From: Rhyzopertha dominica
Taxonomy: Eukaryota > Arthropoda > Insecta > Coleoptera > Bostrichidae
Assembly: GCA_025024175.1 (NCBI GenBank)
Contig: QCXZ01000053.1
Coordinates: forward strand, 4,402,001-4,466,000
Reading direction: 5' to 3'
DNA length: 64,000 nt
Position 1 is the first letter of the stretch. Each line of letters starts with the position of its first letter. Shown piece by piece: positions 1-11,450 of this stretch. The notes beneath the pieces are model-generated. The model had not been told where the DNA came from, searched no databases, and saw only the letters and a list, made by a program, of their open reading frames with translations. Position numbers and translations under genes: made by a program.

Positions 1-1
1 T

Positions 2-24
2 TATAATAATAATAATAATAATAA
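2..24. repeat. (TAA)n microsatellite
   Basis: A run of TAA units opens the window. Similar runs lie at 1318-1339 and, less regular, at about 1823-1852. They bracket the Penelope-like fragments described next, so they may be tails of those elements or ordinary slippage products. Confidence 0.9.
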
Positions 25-204
25 AGTTACTAATTGTGTAAAATAATGTACACAAAAGGTAGGAGATTTGACTTCAGTCATTCTACCACTCCCCCGTTTA
101 CAAACAAATATACATGAAAGGCGTTATTTAAAAAAACTAACATTTATAGTTATTTTAGGGTTTATTCGGCCTTAGCTTAGTTTAAAGAATACTCTTTTTT
201 CCAA

Positions 205-240
205 TGTCAAGCTTTCGACTATATTCAAGTTTCGTCAGAA
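205..240 (-). other. Hammerhead-ribozyme-like motif
   Basis: Read on the minus strand, CTGACGA (238-232) is followed after about 14 bases by CGAAA (217-213), the spacing of the two conserved core boxes of a hammerhead ribozyme. Hammerheads are known in the terminal repeats of Penelope-like elements, and PLE coding remains start just downstream. The potential stem between the boxes is weak (about 3 bp), so this copy is probably degenerate. Chance similarity cannot be excluded. Confidence 0.3.
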
Positions 241-310
241 CTTCTACAAGCAGTTTACAAATTTATATACAAAATATTCTTAAATTACTAATCAACAATT
301 ATGTACTTAC

Positions 311-980
311 ATTCAATGGACATGTCAAATTTACAATAGAGAGAGGTTGATAATGGCGTACCTTTTTTGGATACTATGGTCATACGACATAATAACAAAA
401 TTATATTAGACTGGTACCAGAAACCTACAACTTCCGGTAAATATATAAATTTCTTGTCTGATCATCCTATTAAAATAAAATTAAATTTTATAAGACAGAT
501 GAAAGAAAGAATTCAAATTATATCGCATCCAAATTTCTTAAACAAAAATATAAAAAAAATACAAAATTTATTATTACAAAATAAATATCCTAAGAGTTTA
601 GTTAACAAAATTCTATTTTCAACTACCGCTAACAATTTGGAAAATCAAATTATTCAAGATAATGTAATAGTACAAGACTCGAGAGTTAAAGATTTAGATA
701 AATTTGGGTCTCTTCCAAATATTACAGGACTAACAAAAAAATTAATTAAAAGTTTTCAATCAGAAAGTGTAAAAATCGCAGTCAGAAACGTTAAAAGGGG
801 ATATAATTTATTTAGCAAATTAAAATCTAGAACTCCTACAAATTATCAGTCTAATGTCGTTTATGCCTTAAAGTGTGAAGTGTGTGATAGCACNTATGTA
901 GGACAAACTTCTCAATGGCTAAAAAGTAGAATTTCCTTACATAAAAGTGATGTTAATAAAAAAAGAGACAAAGATTGTAA
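311..980 (+). pseudogene. Penelope-like element fragment: RT thumb, linker and GIY-YIG endonuclease
   Basis: This is the 3' half of a Penelope-like retroelement (PLE) polyprotein. From 352 it reads NGVPFLDT, the conserved block after the catalytic palm of PLE reverse transcriptases. A basic thumb and linker follow, then a GIY-YIG endonuclease (VYALKCEVCDS then YVGQT, about 858-912, with a downstream R-x-S-x-H). Just upstream, another frame reads FNGHVKFTIER, also typical of the PLE RT, so there is an indel near 338-346. The ambiguous base at 894 lies in the codon before YVGQT. The N-terminal RT motifs are absent and homology stops near 980. Such a protein would copy element RNA at a nick made by its own endonuclease; this copy is dead. 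Confidence 0.8.
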
Positions 981-984
981 TCGT

Positions 985-1250
985 ATATTAGTATCTTCCG
1001 ACGTCCTTTTTTCCTTCGGTACCACAAGCTTTAAATCTTTTTACATTAACAGACTCTGTGGTTAAACAAGATTGTTTTCACTTTTAAAGGAGAAAAATAC
1101 CAACAACTGGTTGGTTTAGCGATGGGTTCGTCGTTATCACCGCTCTTGGAGGAAACATTCATGAGTAATATAAAAAATAGGATCTTGTCTAACGATCAGT
1201 TCAAGCAAAAAATTATTTTTACAGATATGTCGACAACATTTTGAAAGTAA
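985..1250 (+). pseudogene. Penelope-like element fragment: RT palm, out of order
   Basis: This fragment belongs upstream of the preceding one in an intact PLE but lies downstream of it. In one frame it reads FTFKGEKYQQ then GLAMGSSLSP (about 1073-1155), the PLE palm motif normally GLAMGSPLSP. A one-base shift then gives RYVDNIL (about 1223-1245), the position of the catalytic YVDD box, with the second D as N. The alanine expected after SPL is replaced and several frames are needed. It is either a second truncated copy in tandem or the result of a rearrangement. It is inactive. Confidence 0.75.
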
Positions 1251-1551
1251 AAGTAATCGAATTACTTTTTTTGGATCTTTCAGTCCCGAGGCCTCCAAGT
1301 GTCGTTTACGACATCACTAATAATAATAATAATAATAATTCATATTTCATTATAGGAATAATGTTTCATAATAATAATTAACAAAACTTTTAACCGACAT
1401 ATTTAAAATCACCGTTTTAATTTCATTTTTCTTTTCTAGATCAATTTTCAGTCGCTTTGGCTCACATTCTTTAAGAAATTCTAGATCAATATCGCTTTTT
1501 CCAGCTGTCGGGGGCTTTCTTCCTTTTTAGTCAAAACTCAGGATCCTTCTC

Positions 1552-1811
1552 CTGTCACCAATAAATCCGGCATGTACCAATTACATTGTTCTATTAGCCA
1601 GACTGGGAGAATATTTGTTACAAGGGTCGAGCGGCATTCCAAGCATATACAGAATGGTAGAGACCTGAACCTTGATATATACAATGCATCTTCCATGTTC
1701 GCTAATCATATCCTAAATAATAAACATCAATCTTCACCTCCAAATTTTAAAGCTCTATGCATTTGTAACGAAAGCCACAGACAAATTTATGAGAAATTTC
1801 AAAATTTTTAA
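1552..1811 (+). pseudogene. Penelope-like element fragment: GIY-YIG endonuclease C-terminus
   Basis: The reading runs TNKSGMYQLHCS (from about 1560), SQTGRIFVTRVE and later FANHILNNKHQ, and stops at 1809-1811. This is the PLE GIY-YIG signature (NKSG-Y-L-C, YIGQTGR, R-x-EH, NH-L). The tyrosine-isoleucine-glycine before QTGR is lost in this frame and the first zinc-type cysteine pair is broken. It may be the 3' end matching the palm fragment at 985-1250, with about 300 unrecognised bases between. Confidence 0.7.
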
Positions 1812-1829
1812 AAGCTTCAGCAATAAATA

Positions 1830-2820
1830 ATAAAAATAATAATAATAAATAAACGATCAGACCTTTTTCCCAAACAATTTTTACCTTCTTTAAATAATAA
1901 AATATTTCATATTTCTACAATTTACTTGGATTTTTGCTGTATTTTCGCTTTTTACATTTGGGGGATTGTTAGATAGGGATCTGTAACTTTTAGTAGTTGT
2001 TTTCGTTTTCGTGCCGATAGACGGGGTTTGTTTACCATGGTCAAAAATTTTTCGTGAAGTTGCCACTTTGTCTTGATTCTCACAACACCAACAGGTCTGC
2101 CTTCAGCACTCTGTCCTTTTTAATATTAATTTTAAATGTTGTTTTAACCATCATGTAGAAATTCGACGGTTAAGTTTTTTCTTTCATTTGCGTCATGTAT
2201 TTTCTTATAAAACTAGTATATTTACCAGACTGAAGATGTCAATATCACGTTGACGAAACTAGTTTCACTGTACATCTTTATTTGACCAGTTTCATTTCAG
2301 GCACTGTTTCAATACGTACCGAAAGGACATAAAAATCTAGTGACCCTGTTAAATGAAATGACAGCAAGGTGTAAATTCGTTCGCTAATTGCCCCAATCCG
2401 ACAGCACTATGGCTAATGTTACGGGCGGTATTTCGTTTCAATGTTATCTAGAAGCCGCAGATAAATATCGGCTCAATTAGCGTCCGGCGACGGTAATACA
2501 ATCGGGCATGCACAATGCAATATTATGATTGGCCGTCGTACGGTCCGTGACAAGGCTGACACCGGTAAATCATGGGCGCTTTTGATGACCTTTTCGGTCG
2601 GTGTCTCAAAATTAATTATATTATTTTATGATTTATGAAATTACTAATACATGGACGAAGAGACTTACTACCAGCTTATTGATGCTGACACCTGTTCTAA
2701 TTTTTATTAAAAACCTTCTAAAAGAATACAGCACTTAAAACATGAGATCATTCAAAACACAATCATAATTTGATGAAACGCCAGTACTAGGAGGGTAATG
2801 TCAAAATTCCTGCACACAAA
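1830..2820. other. No gene recognised; includes a motif at 2228-2275 and a GC-richer block at 2340-2620
   Basis: Bases 1830-2220 are AT-rich and unrecognised. Bases 2228-2275 hold CTGAAGA followed by CGAAAC on the plus strand, with a possible 5-bp stem between GTCAA and TTGAC; this is another hammerhead-like terminal motif of PLE type. Bases 2340-2620 are noticeably less AT-biased, lack repeats I recognise and have no long reading frame, so they look like single-copy non-coding DNA. Confidence 0.4.
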
Positions 2821-2839
2821 ACACAGCTCACAAATGAAA

Positions 2840-3496
2840 CGTATATATTTTTTAAATATAATCCCCTTGCACATCCAAAACGCGTTGCCATCGGTTTGGC
2901 AGTAATGTAATGCCGTTAAATCGCCATTTTTATCAAGATGTTACACTAGTTGGGACGCATATGCTGTTGCAGGACTTTTGCCCTTCCAAGTCAATAAACC
3001 GGACACCACGAAATTTTTCTTTCCACTGGAGGAACAGAACGAAATCTGGAGGACTCATGTCAGGGCTGCATGGGGGATGTAGGAAAATTTCACAGCAGTT
3101 CTTTTTGCAAACTTCTCTGACTGACACTGCTTTATGCTATCAGGCGTTATCGTTCCGCTGTCTTTCATATCTCGTCTACATTTTTGGAATCACGCATTTA
3201 AATTTTCTACGAAGAAGACAATAACATTTGTCTATTGTTTGTTTGTCCGTGCGGTCTTCTTCCATTATTGTAGCCACAAAAGCAGCAGAAGTGTTGTCAG
3301 TAGCAGTATGAGGTCTCCAACTTCTGTGGTCGTCTTTAACACTAGTCCAACGCTCTGAAACGCTTACTCCATCAAGTTGCTCTTGAGCTATCCACACACG
3401 ACTCCTGACAAGCTTCTGGTAACGCACCCTGAATTTCGGCACCGCTTTTTCGCGCAGTGTTTCAATTTTGATGTACGCTACATTGACGCGATCCAT
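2840..3496 (-). pseudogene. mariner-like transposase remnant
   Basis: Read on the minus strand from 3496, the first part keeps the helix-turn-helix linker of mariner transposases (RW-TSVKDDHRSWRP, then IMEEDR, compare the family's SVEDDPRSGRP and the EDRR block). After a gap, 3127-2933 reads HPPCSPDMSPPDFVLF, the region of the third catalytic aspartate (YSPDLAPSDYFLF in the family), then KEKFRGVRF. Near 2880-2860 another frame gives a VQGDY-like end, the usual C-terminus. The middle of the catalytic domain (first and second D) is missing, and at least three frames are used. A cut-and-paste transposase in origin, now dead. Confidence 0.75.
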
Positions 3497-3529
3497 TGCA
3501 TCAAACTACCCCGATTTGAGAATTTTTTA

Positions 3530-4590
3530 CGCATAAAATGAGTGAACTACCCATACTCTATATATAGCTAAGTGATGTCCCAATAACAGACTTTTATAAT
3601 TAGACAGCACTTGTTTTTTCACCATCGGCAGTTCAGCATCAGTTTGATATGTACAGGAATTATGACATGATCCTTGTACATGATTGCCGAATTTATAACA
3701 CATGGAGAATATTCTTAATCTCAGAGATGCTTGGCAAGTTCCATTTTCATGAATTAGTCGTTTTTTTTCCATCAGATTTGTTTATTTTACTAGGTATTTG
3801 TCGTCTTCTATTTGACTAGCTGTTATATCCAGTTTCTCTACGCTTTTATTTTATTATCTTCGAAAAGATCGAACTTTTGTTTCTTCTGTAGAACAAGTTA
3901 CAAAATTTAAAAAATGCAGAACGAGTTGATAGAATCGGAAGTCGTTTAGTCTATAAAACCAATTTTTAGATAGATGTAAAAATTTTAAATTCGTGTCATT
4001 TCGTAAAATGCTTTAAATTCGAAAATATAAATTCTGCATTGCAATTTTAATAATAATTAAAACAATTTCTTAGCTTCAGCTTCAGTTATGCGAGCCTGCA
4101 GTATGTTTGTAGAAGTAAAAGTGTTAATGTGAATGTTGTGGTTCAATATACAGTTTCGTTTTAAGTTTTTAATACCTAGTACCTAGTTTTTAAAATTTTA
4201 TTCGAGTTCGATATTTTCATATTTGAGTTTGCTTCTCGTTCCTGCAAGTTGTTGAATAATTTATTTATTGTTTAATCAACAGCAAATTTTCTCGAATTTG
4301 TGACACTAATTTTATCAGAGAGTTCTGAAGAGCGTATCGAATATTATAACGGTCGTATTCAGAGAGCATCAAAACTATACTGAGCTCAAACGTGCAGATT
4401 TTTGCCCACGTTTCTTATTTTTGCGAGTGCTAAGAATATTGTTTTGATATTTTAAGCTCCATAAAAGTAATGACTCCCAGATGTTTCGCACAGATTTGAA
4501 CGATATCTGTAAGGATGGGCCGTACTCAATCTTAGTATGAATAAAAATTATCTATTCGAACATATTTAACTGCAACCTACTTTTAAATAT
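3530..4590. other. No gene recognised
   Basis: AT-rich DNA with only short unrelated reading frames on both strands. I see no repeat boundary, splice-flanked exon or RNA gene. Confidence 0.5.
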
Positions 4591-4597
4591 GTTCTAA

Positions 4598-5045
4598 GAA
4601 AATAGTTGAATTGAAGAATTACACAACAAAAATTAAAACTAACTAACTAAAAATTAATTGCAGTAAGGAGAGTTTACGTAATTCTTTGAAAGAAAAATGT
4701 TTCATTATAAAATAATTAATAAATTTAATTACAATTAATAGTGTTTGTGGAATCTCCACGATTTTCGGAATAGTGAGTAAACTGCTTAATCCAAATTAAA
4801 AAATTTCGAGATAGACCAATCACATACGTCGATAAAAGTAACAAATGCGTGTTGAATGTACCGGCGCCGGCGTCTCATGGTAAAAGAATAATTATTCTAT
4901 ATGCAGAATCTACAACCGGATGGGTAGAAGATGCATTATTTCTATCTGCTAAAAATATGAAGGACACAAAGATACCATGGAACTATGACGGCAAGGTAGG
5001 TAGATTGCCATGAAAGTATTACAGCTGAAGTTATTGAATCAAATA
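4598..5045 (+). pseudogene. TcA family Tc1-like transposase remnant, copy 1
   Basis: This matches the copy at 16980-18345 almost base for base in places. It starts in the segment reading IEELH, passes through the blocks before the catalytic domain, then jumps from the bases equivalent to IDQSYNYVD straight to KCVLNVP. That deletes the first catalytic motif (DETWYDTHDT in the other copy). It continues KRIIILYAESTTGWVEDALF (about 4885-4945). The 3' catalytic half is absent. The family is DDE_3-type Tc1/mariner. Stop codons and frameshifts make it non-functional. Confidence 0.7.
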
Positions 5046-5423
5046 TGTAAAGATCTCGATAAAAACAAAGTCTCATGTCCAAAAGCTTTGATTTAAGCGA
5101 TATCGACCTTAATTAATTCCAGGTCACAGACTTTTCTCTTCTCTTTAGATCTTGATCATCAGTGTTTCATAACGAATGCACTTTCACACAATTCAAGTTA
5201 CAGTAATAATGTTTACTATTGAGGGAGAAATTTTTCGATTACTACTAATATTCATTTAAAAGTTTTTGTAACTGTACAATTACAAAAATAAGATTATGAT
5301 ATAATTAGTCTTCATCTTCCCATTTACCTAGAAAATCACTAGATTTTTCGGTTTGTGCAACAGACATCGGCACTCACCGCGTGTTCTGGAATAAACAAAA
5401 CAGCTGACGTTGCACGAACTCAC

Positions 5424-5529
5424 GGTATCCAAACGGGCGCCATCAAGGTCAGATTCCATTTGCTCTATGGGCAGCGCGCTGTTATTTTTAGAACCTGTCT
5501 CCGCAACAGTTGAGTAACTCTGTTTAACA
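5424..5529 (-). CDS. Candidate internal exon, minus strand, unknown gene
   Basis: On the minus strand a strong pyrimidine tract and AG (rc of 5530-5550, TTTTCCCATTTCCGTTGTTCATAG) precede 106 bases that stay open in one frame and end at a GTGAGT donor (rc of 5418-5423). After one leading base the frame encodes 35 residues including NNSALPIEQMESDLDGARLD, which has protein-like composition. I do not recognise the protein. The surrounding 5550-5830 looks repeat-like, so this could be a chance exon inside a repeat. A second AG/GT pair 38 bases further on encloses only 8 bases and is not credible. Confidence 0.3.
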
Positions 5530-5927
5530 CTATGAACAACGGAAATGGGAAAATTAAACCGCCATACCTGGAGCACAATTTTGATGTTGCGAATGGTAAA
5601 CGAATCTAGAGTTATTTAAACAGTGACCCAAAATGTTGCCCGTTTTATGGACCACATGAGTTGGGCCCAAAACTGGTCTGAATAATAGTCCATGATGACA
5701 TGTTAAAGTAGGCAAAATTTCAAGTTGAGCATAGTTTTTGTTTCTGAGATATGACGCGCTGAACCTGTTAGATGACTTGAGCGATGGGTCCAATATTGTT
5801 GGCAATTTATTATTCTCGACGTCTTTCCCAATCCATAATCACATTTTATCGAAAAAATTGTTCAAATTCAAGAATTTTTGTTGATAACATTTGATTAATT
5901 GATTTTTTTTGTTTTTGCCATAACTTG

Positions 5928-5928
<1 letters not shown>

Positions 5929-5983
<55 letters not shown>
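5929..5983. repeat. (TA)n dinucleotide microsatellite
   Basis: About 27 uninterrupted TA units, ending in a short imperfect TCTATATC. Just beyond it, at about 6050-6075, the minus strand reads CTGACGAAGG, another piece resembling the first hammerhead box. I could not find a convincing second box. Confidence 0.97.
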
Positions 5984-5985
<2 letters not shown>

Positions 5986-5989
5986 ATAT

Positions 5990-8320
5990 CTAACTGTGTT
6001 AAAAAACCATTCAAAATAAACAAAAATGGTACTCTCTTCCTATAAGTCAAAAGTCTACCCCTTCGTCAGAAAACAAGAATAAAGAACAAAGCACCAATAC
6101 CGTAATCAGCAAGTTAGCATAGTAAAAGGGCGTCACGAAATAAAAGCTTGTTTACTTTGATATCGAATTTCTTTGGCGATTCCTTTATTCTTTGAAGCAT
6201 CTCTGTATCGAGAGATCATGATAGTGACTATTACATACTTTGGAAACTTTATTTTTACCTTTAAAAATCATGAATGGTTTTGCGAACAGCAAGCATACAC
6301 TTCATTTATGGATGTTTCCATTGCTCGCTCAGGCTCTCTCTAATAGGATCGTTTTCAAAATGTTTCAAAGCATTTTCCAAATTAGTTCTTCCTGTGGTCT
6401 TCCCTGACCACACAGTATTTTAAAAGATCCTGTCTCCATTAAGCTCCTATGTACTGTAGAAGATATACGTCTTTGACACCTCATTGTTGTTGTTCGACAT
6501 TTTGATGACGGTGAAAAAAAAATACACTAAAAAATACCTTCACTTGTATTTCTGCATTTTTAACTTGATAATGACCTAGGTATTACAAATGACCTAACGT
6601 TGTTAGCCTACGGACTTGTAATTTTTTGTAATCTAATGTAGTGTACTCGATGTCAAGATTAGGAGTCTTGAGTTGAGAAAGATAAAGTCAGCGAAAAGTT
6701 TTAGAGAGTATTGGACGTTTACCCGTGATTTCATTATTTGAGCAATATCCTGATGACGTCTGTCACTTAAAACAGGCTCATGACAAAAATTCAAAAGGGC
6801 AAAAGCAATTAGTAGTTTAATGTTTAAACTTTTTTTCAGACGGCCGAAAACTTGTTCAATAATTCAGCGACATTTTGTGACAAATCTAGACATATTTGCA
6901 AGTTGTCCAAGTCCAAGACAATGAACATTAAACTGTTCAATAAAAACTCTATCAATCAAAATATGATCACTTTTTACAATTGTAAGCAATTCTTCCATTA
7001 CCTTTACGTAAATTGTAAATTATTTTAACAAACAGCGAATGACAAGACTGGTATTGAACAAGTGTCACAAAAAATAAATAAACTTTTAATATGACAACGC
7101 CTACTGTCTATATCAGGGACCGTAAATATTGATCTGCCCTCGTATATGAGATTTTTTATGCTTTCAGCATGAAAATAACAATTAATCAAGGATGATGAAA
7201 TATTGGAACAGAAAATCTTACAAATCTTACAAAATATCACCTTGAATGAATCAAATAACGAATCTATTTGTCATTTTTCTTATTGTTAAATATGATAACG
7301 ACCTATCATTTAGATCATTTTTTAATAAAATTCACGAGGTCCATAAGAGGGGCAATAAATAGGAAGTTCCTTTTTAATTAAAAACTCTTTACTGGTATTA
7401 ATTTCCGCGGTTCCCTCAAGTGCGACGTCCGAATCCATCACGGAGAAAAAAACCATTCATAAAAAGCAGCACAGTAACACGCGATATCTGATCGCAACGC
7501 CACTGCTGGGTGTTACAGTGCCGTGACTTCTTTCAAGTTCAACTTTCTGCTCTCTGAAATTCTAATAAGAAATCCAAGGTCGCCAGCACACTGGTAGCAA
7601 CCGAGAACATCGTTAACAGCATTAACATTATATCATGAACCAGTCTCGCCATCAAACTCGATTCCGAGCAGCGGATTAAATAGCAGACTTGATTATTAAA
7701 TCTCAGACATGGATGTGTATTATTAAATTCGACAACGTATCCGGATAATGTGCATACAATGCTGGGTCCACATATTCTTGGACTTGGACAAAATTCTGCA
7801 CATACGAGTTCATTATAAATTGATGCTTTCTGAAAATGATGGAAATGAAAACCGAAATGATCGCGAGGGTTATCCTCATCGATAATCGCCAATGAAAATG
7901 TTATTTTAAGCAGTGAGCTTTTGAGGATTTAAAAAATTGACACTTAGGAGACAACATTCACTGGTAAAGGAAATTGCATTGTAAGGTTTATGCAGACGAC
8001 GTAAAAGAGAAGAACTGTGTAACCTAAATGACGTAAAAGATACCAACATATGTGCAGGTGTTGCAGCAAGACCAATGAAGATATAGTAGTAATTGTAATA
8101 AAATCTCGTAAAATTAATTTTGTGGGAGAATTTTATTAATTACGAGGATTGATCCTTATAGTCCCCCGCCTGTTTTAGACAGTTGGTGAACTCACACTTG
8201 TAGATCATATTTACAAAATATTGACTTTGTATCTTAAAACGCCATTATCCTGTGGCTAATTCTTGACCTGTGTTCGTTCGTAAAAATGGATTCTGTACAA
8301 CAATGAGCCGCAATAAAATA
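5990..8320. other. No gene recognised
   Basis: Long AT-rich stretch. The minus-strand reading between 7000 and 6600 contains open pieces (for example NFCHEPVLSDRRHQDIAQIM) that look like worn coding DNA of an unidentified repeat. I cannot assign a family. Bases 7400-7890 are less AT-rich, with an unassigned 117-codon minus-strand frame. No RNA gene or clear repeat end is visible. Confidence 0.4.
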
Positions 8321-8329
8321 CCTCCAGAA

Positions 8330-9052
8330 AAAGGACATGAGGCTAACTCAAATTCTTGAAGACATTGTGACAACTATTGGGAATTTGCACAATTATTGAC
8401 GCCTGGAGAAAAGAAACACGCTATCCGTGGTCAATTCCGAACACTTCTCCAGATTACTGAACATACTGTGGAACAAAATTATGGGCACAGTTGGGCAGAA
8501 TTTGGTTTCTGGGTTACAAGGCAACAGGCCTTTTTCCGACGTTAATGAAGCTATCGTTGGAAGACGTCTAGACTCAAGTCTGATTGAGCTGATACAAGAG
8601 TACTGAAGAGAAGACGAGGGAAAAAAGTCAAATGTGGCCAGCGAATGGCTTTGACCAATCATCAAGGCAACTAAAGACTGTACAGATACTCAACAACTTT
8701 TAACATCTACAACTGAACCATCCAAAACATTAATAACAACATCAACATCGGGAAATCAGAAGCAAATCGGTGGAAAAAAGCAACATGCTCAGAAGACTCC
8801 ATCGCCAGGTGAAATCAGGCAAAAATCGAGTACGGCTGTACAGGGTCGGTCAGTTATAGAGACCACATTGACTGGATAAAATGCACCAAATGTTCCTTAT
8901 GGATATGCGTTCCCTGAAATGAAGATACCAAGGATCATTTTTACATTTGCTTCAAATGTGACTTCTACTCTATCGAAGAGCCATGTGAAGCCGATGGAAG
9001 CGACGAATTTTTTCCAGAATTTGCCTTTCGGGTGTGCATGAACCGTGCTTAA
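8330..9052 (+). pseudogene. Degraded coding sequence ending in a cysteine/histidine cluster, possibly PHD-like
   Basis: The plus strand carries broken but protein-like sequence. Its end (8866-9052) reads DHIDWIKCTKCSLWICVP, an in-frame TGA, then DHFYICFKCDFYS, closing at a TAA. The C-x2-C, W, C, then H-x3-C-x2-C spacing resembles a PHD finger or the short zinc finger that ends some insect DNA-transposon proteins. Upstream segments are in several frames with stops, and I recognise no catalytic motif. It could equally be a pseudogene of a host zinc-finger protein. Confidence 0.25.
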
Positions 9053-9059
9053 TGTGTTA

Positions 9060-10850
9060 TTTTACAGAATTTATAAAATCTATTTGAAAAGCCAATTGGC
9101 TTACATATTTTTATGAAGAAAAAGTTTTGATTTTATATAATGTTATTTTATTATAAAACCGTGTTATATTTTTAAGAACAAATGCTTTATTTGTGTATAA
9201 CATACGTTATTTTTATAGTATTGTAGTAGTTATTGAANCTAAATTTGTATGTTGTGATTATTTTTGTTGGGATTAGGTTCTTTAATTAAATGTGCTGCTT
9301 TATCTTATGAACGTTATTATTCGTAGCAAAATGAGAAATAAAAAAATATTTCAGTGTTCTTTATCACAAAAAAACTATAATTCTTTTCTTCCAAGGATTA
9401 ATTTTGCTTTTGACAATCTCAGCCTGGCGTTACTCTGTCACTGTTTGCAAAAGAACGCCTAATATCTTCACTTGTATATTGGTGACAAAGTAAACCCAGA
9501 TACCTGGTAACTTGTGACGCAAAATTACTGTAACACACGCTAACGGCAGCCTTTTCGTTGGTAGAGCGGGATCCGTGGGTCCAAAATTTCGATGGGTCAA
9601 GTATGGGCGCCACCAATTTTTACAACGATACTTAAAATTGGAAATCTAGATCGCGGACTATATAGATAAATAAAGCAATCGGTCTTTTTATGTCCTATCG
9701 GCATATATTGAAGTGAACCGGTTTTAACATTCAGATAGGTATTGCAATTACGTATTAATAAAAATAAATGTGGAAACAACCATGAATCCCCCAAGCAAAG
9801 CTTTGCGTGAGTTTATAGTATACTCACAAAACAAATGGTTAGTATAAGAAATATTAAATGGTAAGTATGAACTGCTCCGTGCCACGATTTATAACTTATC
9901 TGATTTCCGTTATGATGGAATGGCCGCGCTCTACAGGAACCTGGTGGATGGCTCTTCCGGAATGATTAGATGTGATACCTTCGTGTTCCTCTTGATTGCA
10001 ATGTAAGTGACCAGATCGTGAGATGGATGGGCTCTACAGGGGCCTGGTGGATTAGATGGCCCAGATTCGTTTTATGGATTGCAATTGAATGTGAACAGAG
10101 CTCCAACGATTTAATTTGTTAAGTAAGTATAATATTCAAACACTGACAAAATAATTACCTCGATTGTCGAAGGTTACCTTCGATGGTTCAAATCTTATAT
10201 ATAAGTACCGAATAATGATGCAACTTTCTAATAGTTGTAGGAGGTAAGAAATTATTATTCTTTAGCAGAATGCTAACGATTTCTAAAGGCTAACAGTTCC
10301 CGTGCTCTGCTTTCTGATGCCAGCCACAGAATGAGCGTTTTTCACGAAGGACCGGAGGCCACGAAGATATTGTTCTGGCGATATGATAAGATGGAGGGCC
10401 TTTTTAAAAGTGTATACATAGGCAACTTAAGTTGCATAGCAAGGTAAGCAAGGTAAGTTTACTAATTTAGTTATGATTTATTATTATGTATTATACTTTC
10501 AGCAATCTTATGGGCGCAATAAGGTAGATGTATTATTTGTATGTATGCGATGAACCTGCTATAAATATACCATATTTTAAGGATGTTGTTTCTATAGCAA
10601 AAATAAAAATGCTACAAACTTTGTCACCATGTAAATTATTTTCTACAAAGTTTACAAAAAATGGTTAAATTTCAATGTTATAGTTACAGTTATATTTTTT
10701 CACATCGATATTCCTAAAAATAAACAAAACCATCACAAAGTATGTCCGTTTTACGGTACGTCTTAAGGACACTGTAGAAGATACTGGCTTAGGCGCTTAG
10801 GTATCATATTATATGATGAACCACATACTGGCTAAAGGAATTAGATATGA
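9060..10850. other. No gene recognised; contains a short imperfect tandem repeat
   Basis: Mostly AT-rich. Bases 9914-9960 and 10021-10070 share GCTCTACAGG followed by CCTGGTGGAT, two diverged copies about 107 bases apart. Several GTAAGT-like strings occur (9860, 10122, 10440), without open frames beside them. The rest shows nothing recognisable. Confidence 0.4.
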
Positions 10851-10859
10851 AAAGAATGA

Positions 10860-11450
10860 GTGTAAGATGAGTGTCCAGAATATTAACCAGTGATTAAAAA
10901 AGAAACCGAATGTTGTTGACTTGTGAACGTCTTTTGGAAAGGTACCAAGCAAACAACGAGTCATGGGTGCAGCACTATCATCCCGAGACCAGAGCGCAGA
11001 GTAGAGTGTGGTAACATCGCAGTTTTGTTGTCTTTTCTGGGACGCTCAAGGAATCATCCTGACTGAATTTTCAATTTGCAAAAGGGATATAGAAACGCTT
11101 AGGACAGTTAAACAATCGGGCATTGAATTAATGGAGTACACGCTATATTCGCCAGATCTCNCCCCCCTAGNGATTTTAGGTTGAACCCCAAATTAAATGA
11201 GAACTTGCGTGGGAAAAAATTCCAGTAATGTTGAACTGATGCAAGCTGTCGGAGGTGGCTTGCAGGGGTCGGACAAAAAGTTTTCCAGATGATTGTTGGA
11301 GTTTCACTAAGTGCATTAATGTACAGGGAGGCTCTGTCTAAAAATAAAAAAGTGTAATGCCACTGTAGTTTTACTGAAAGGTGTTCAAGAGTGGAGCATA
11401 GGCATCCACCCTCGTAATTTGGACTTAATGTCATTTCCGGGCTCAAGATT
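10860..11450 (+). pseudogene. mariner-like transposase remnant
   Basis: Around 10950-10995 the plus strand reads NNESWVQHYHPETRAQS, the block right after the first catalytic aspartate in mariner transposases (DESWVHHYDPET). Around 11040 a shifted frame gives WDAQGIIL-like sequence near the second aspartate. From 11110, GIELMEYTLYSPDL then PKLNENLRGKKF is the third-aspartate region, interrupted by two ambiguous bases at 11161 and 11171. Then come the family's C-terminal blocks. Several frames and stops are needed. It lacks the N-terminal helix-turn-helix, and its sequence differs from the minus-strand mariner at 2.8-3.5 kb. Confidence 0.8.

Noticed and set aside
2650..2700. 23-base minus-strand AG...GTAAGT segment
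   Set aside because: Acceptor lacks a pyrimidine tract and the segment is isolated.
5372..5379. 8-base segment between AG and GTGAGT on the minus strand
   Set aside because: Would need a 38-base intron next to the 5424-5529 candidate; too short to be credible.
10150..10205. GGTTCAAATC resembling a tRNA B box
   Set aside because: No A box at the proper distance and no cloverleaf can be formed.
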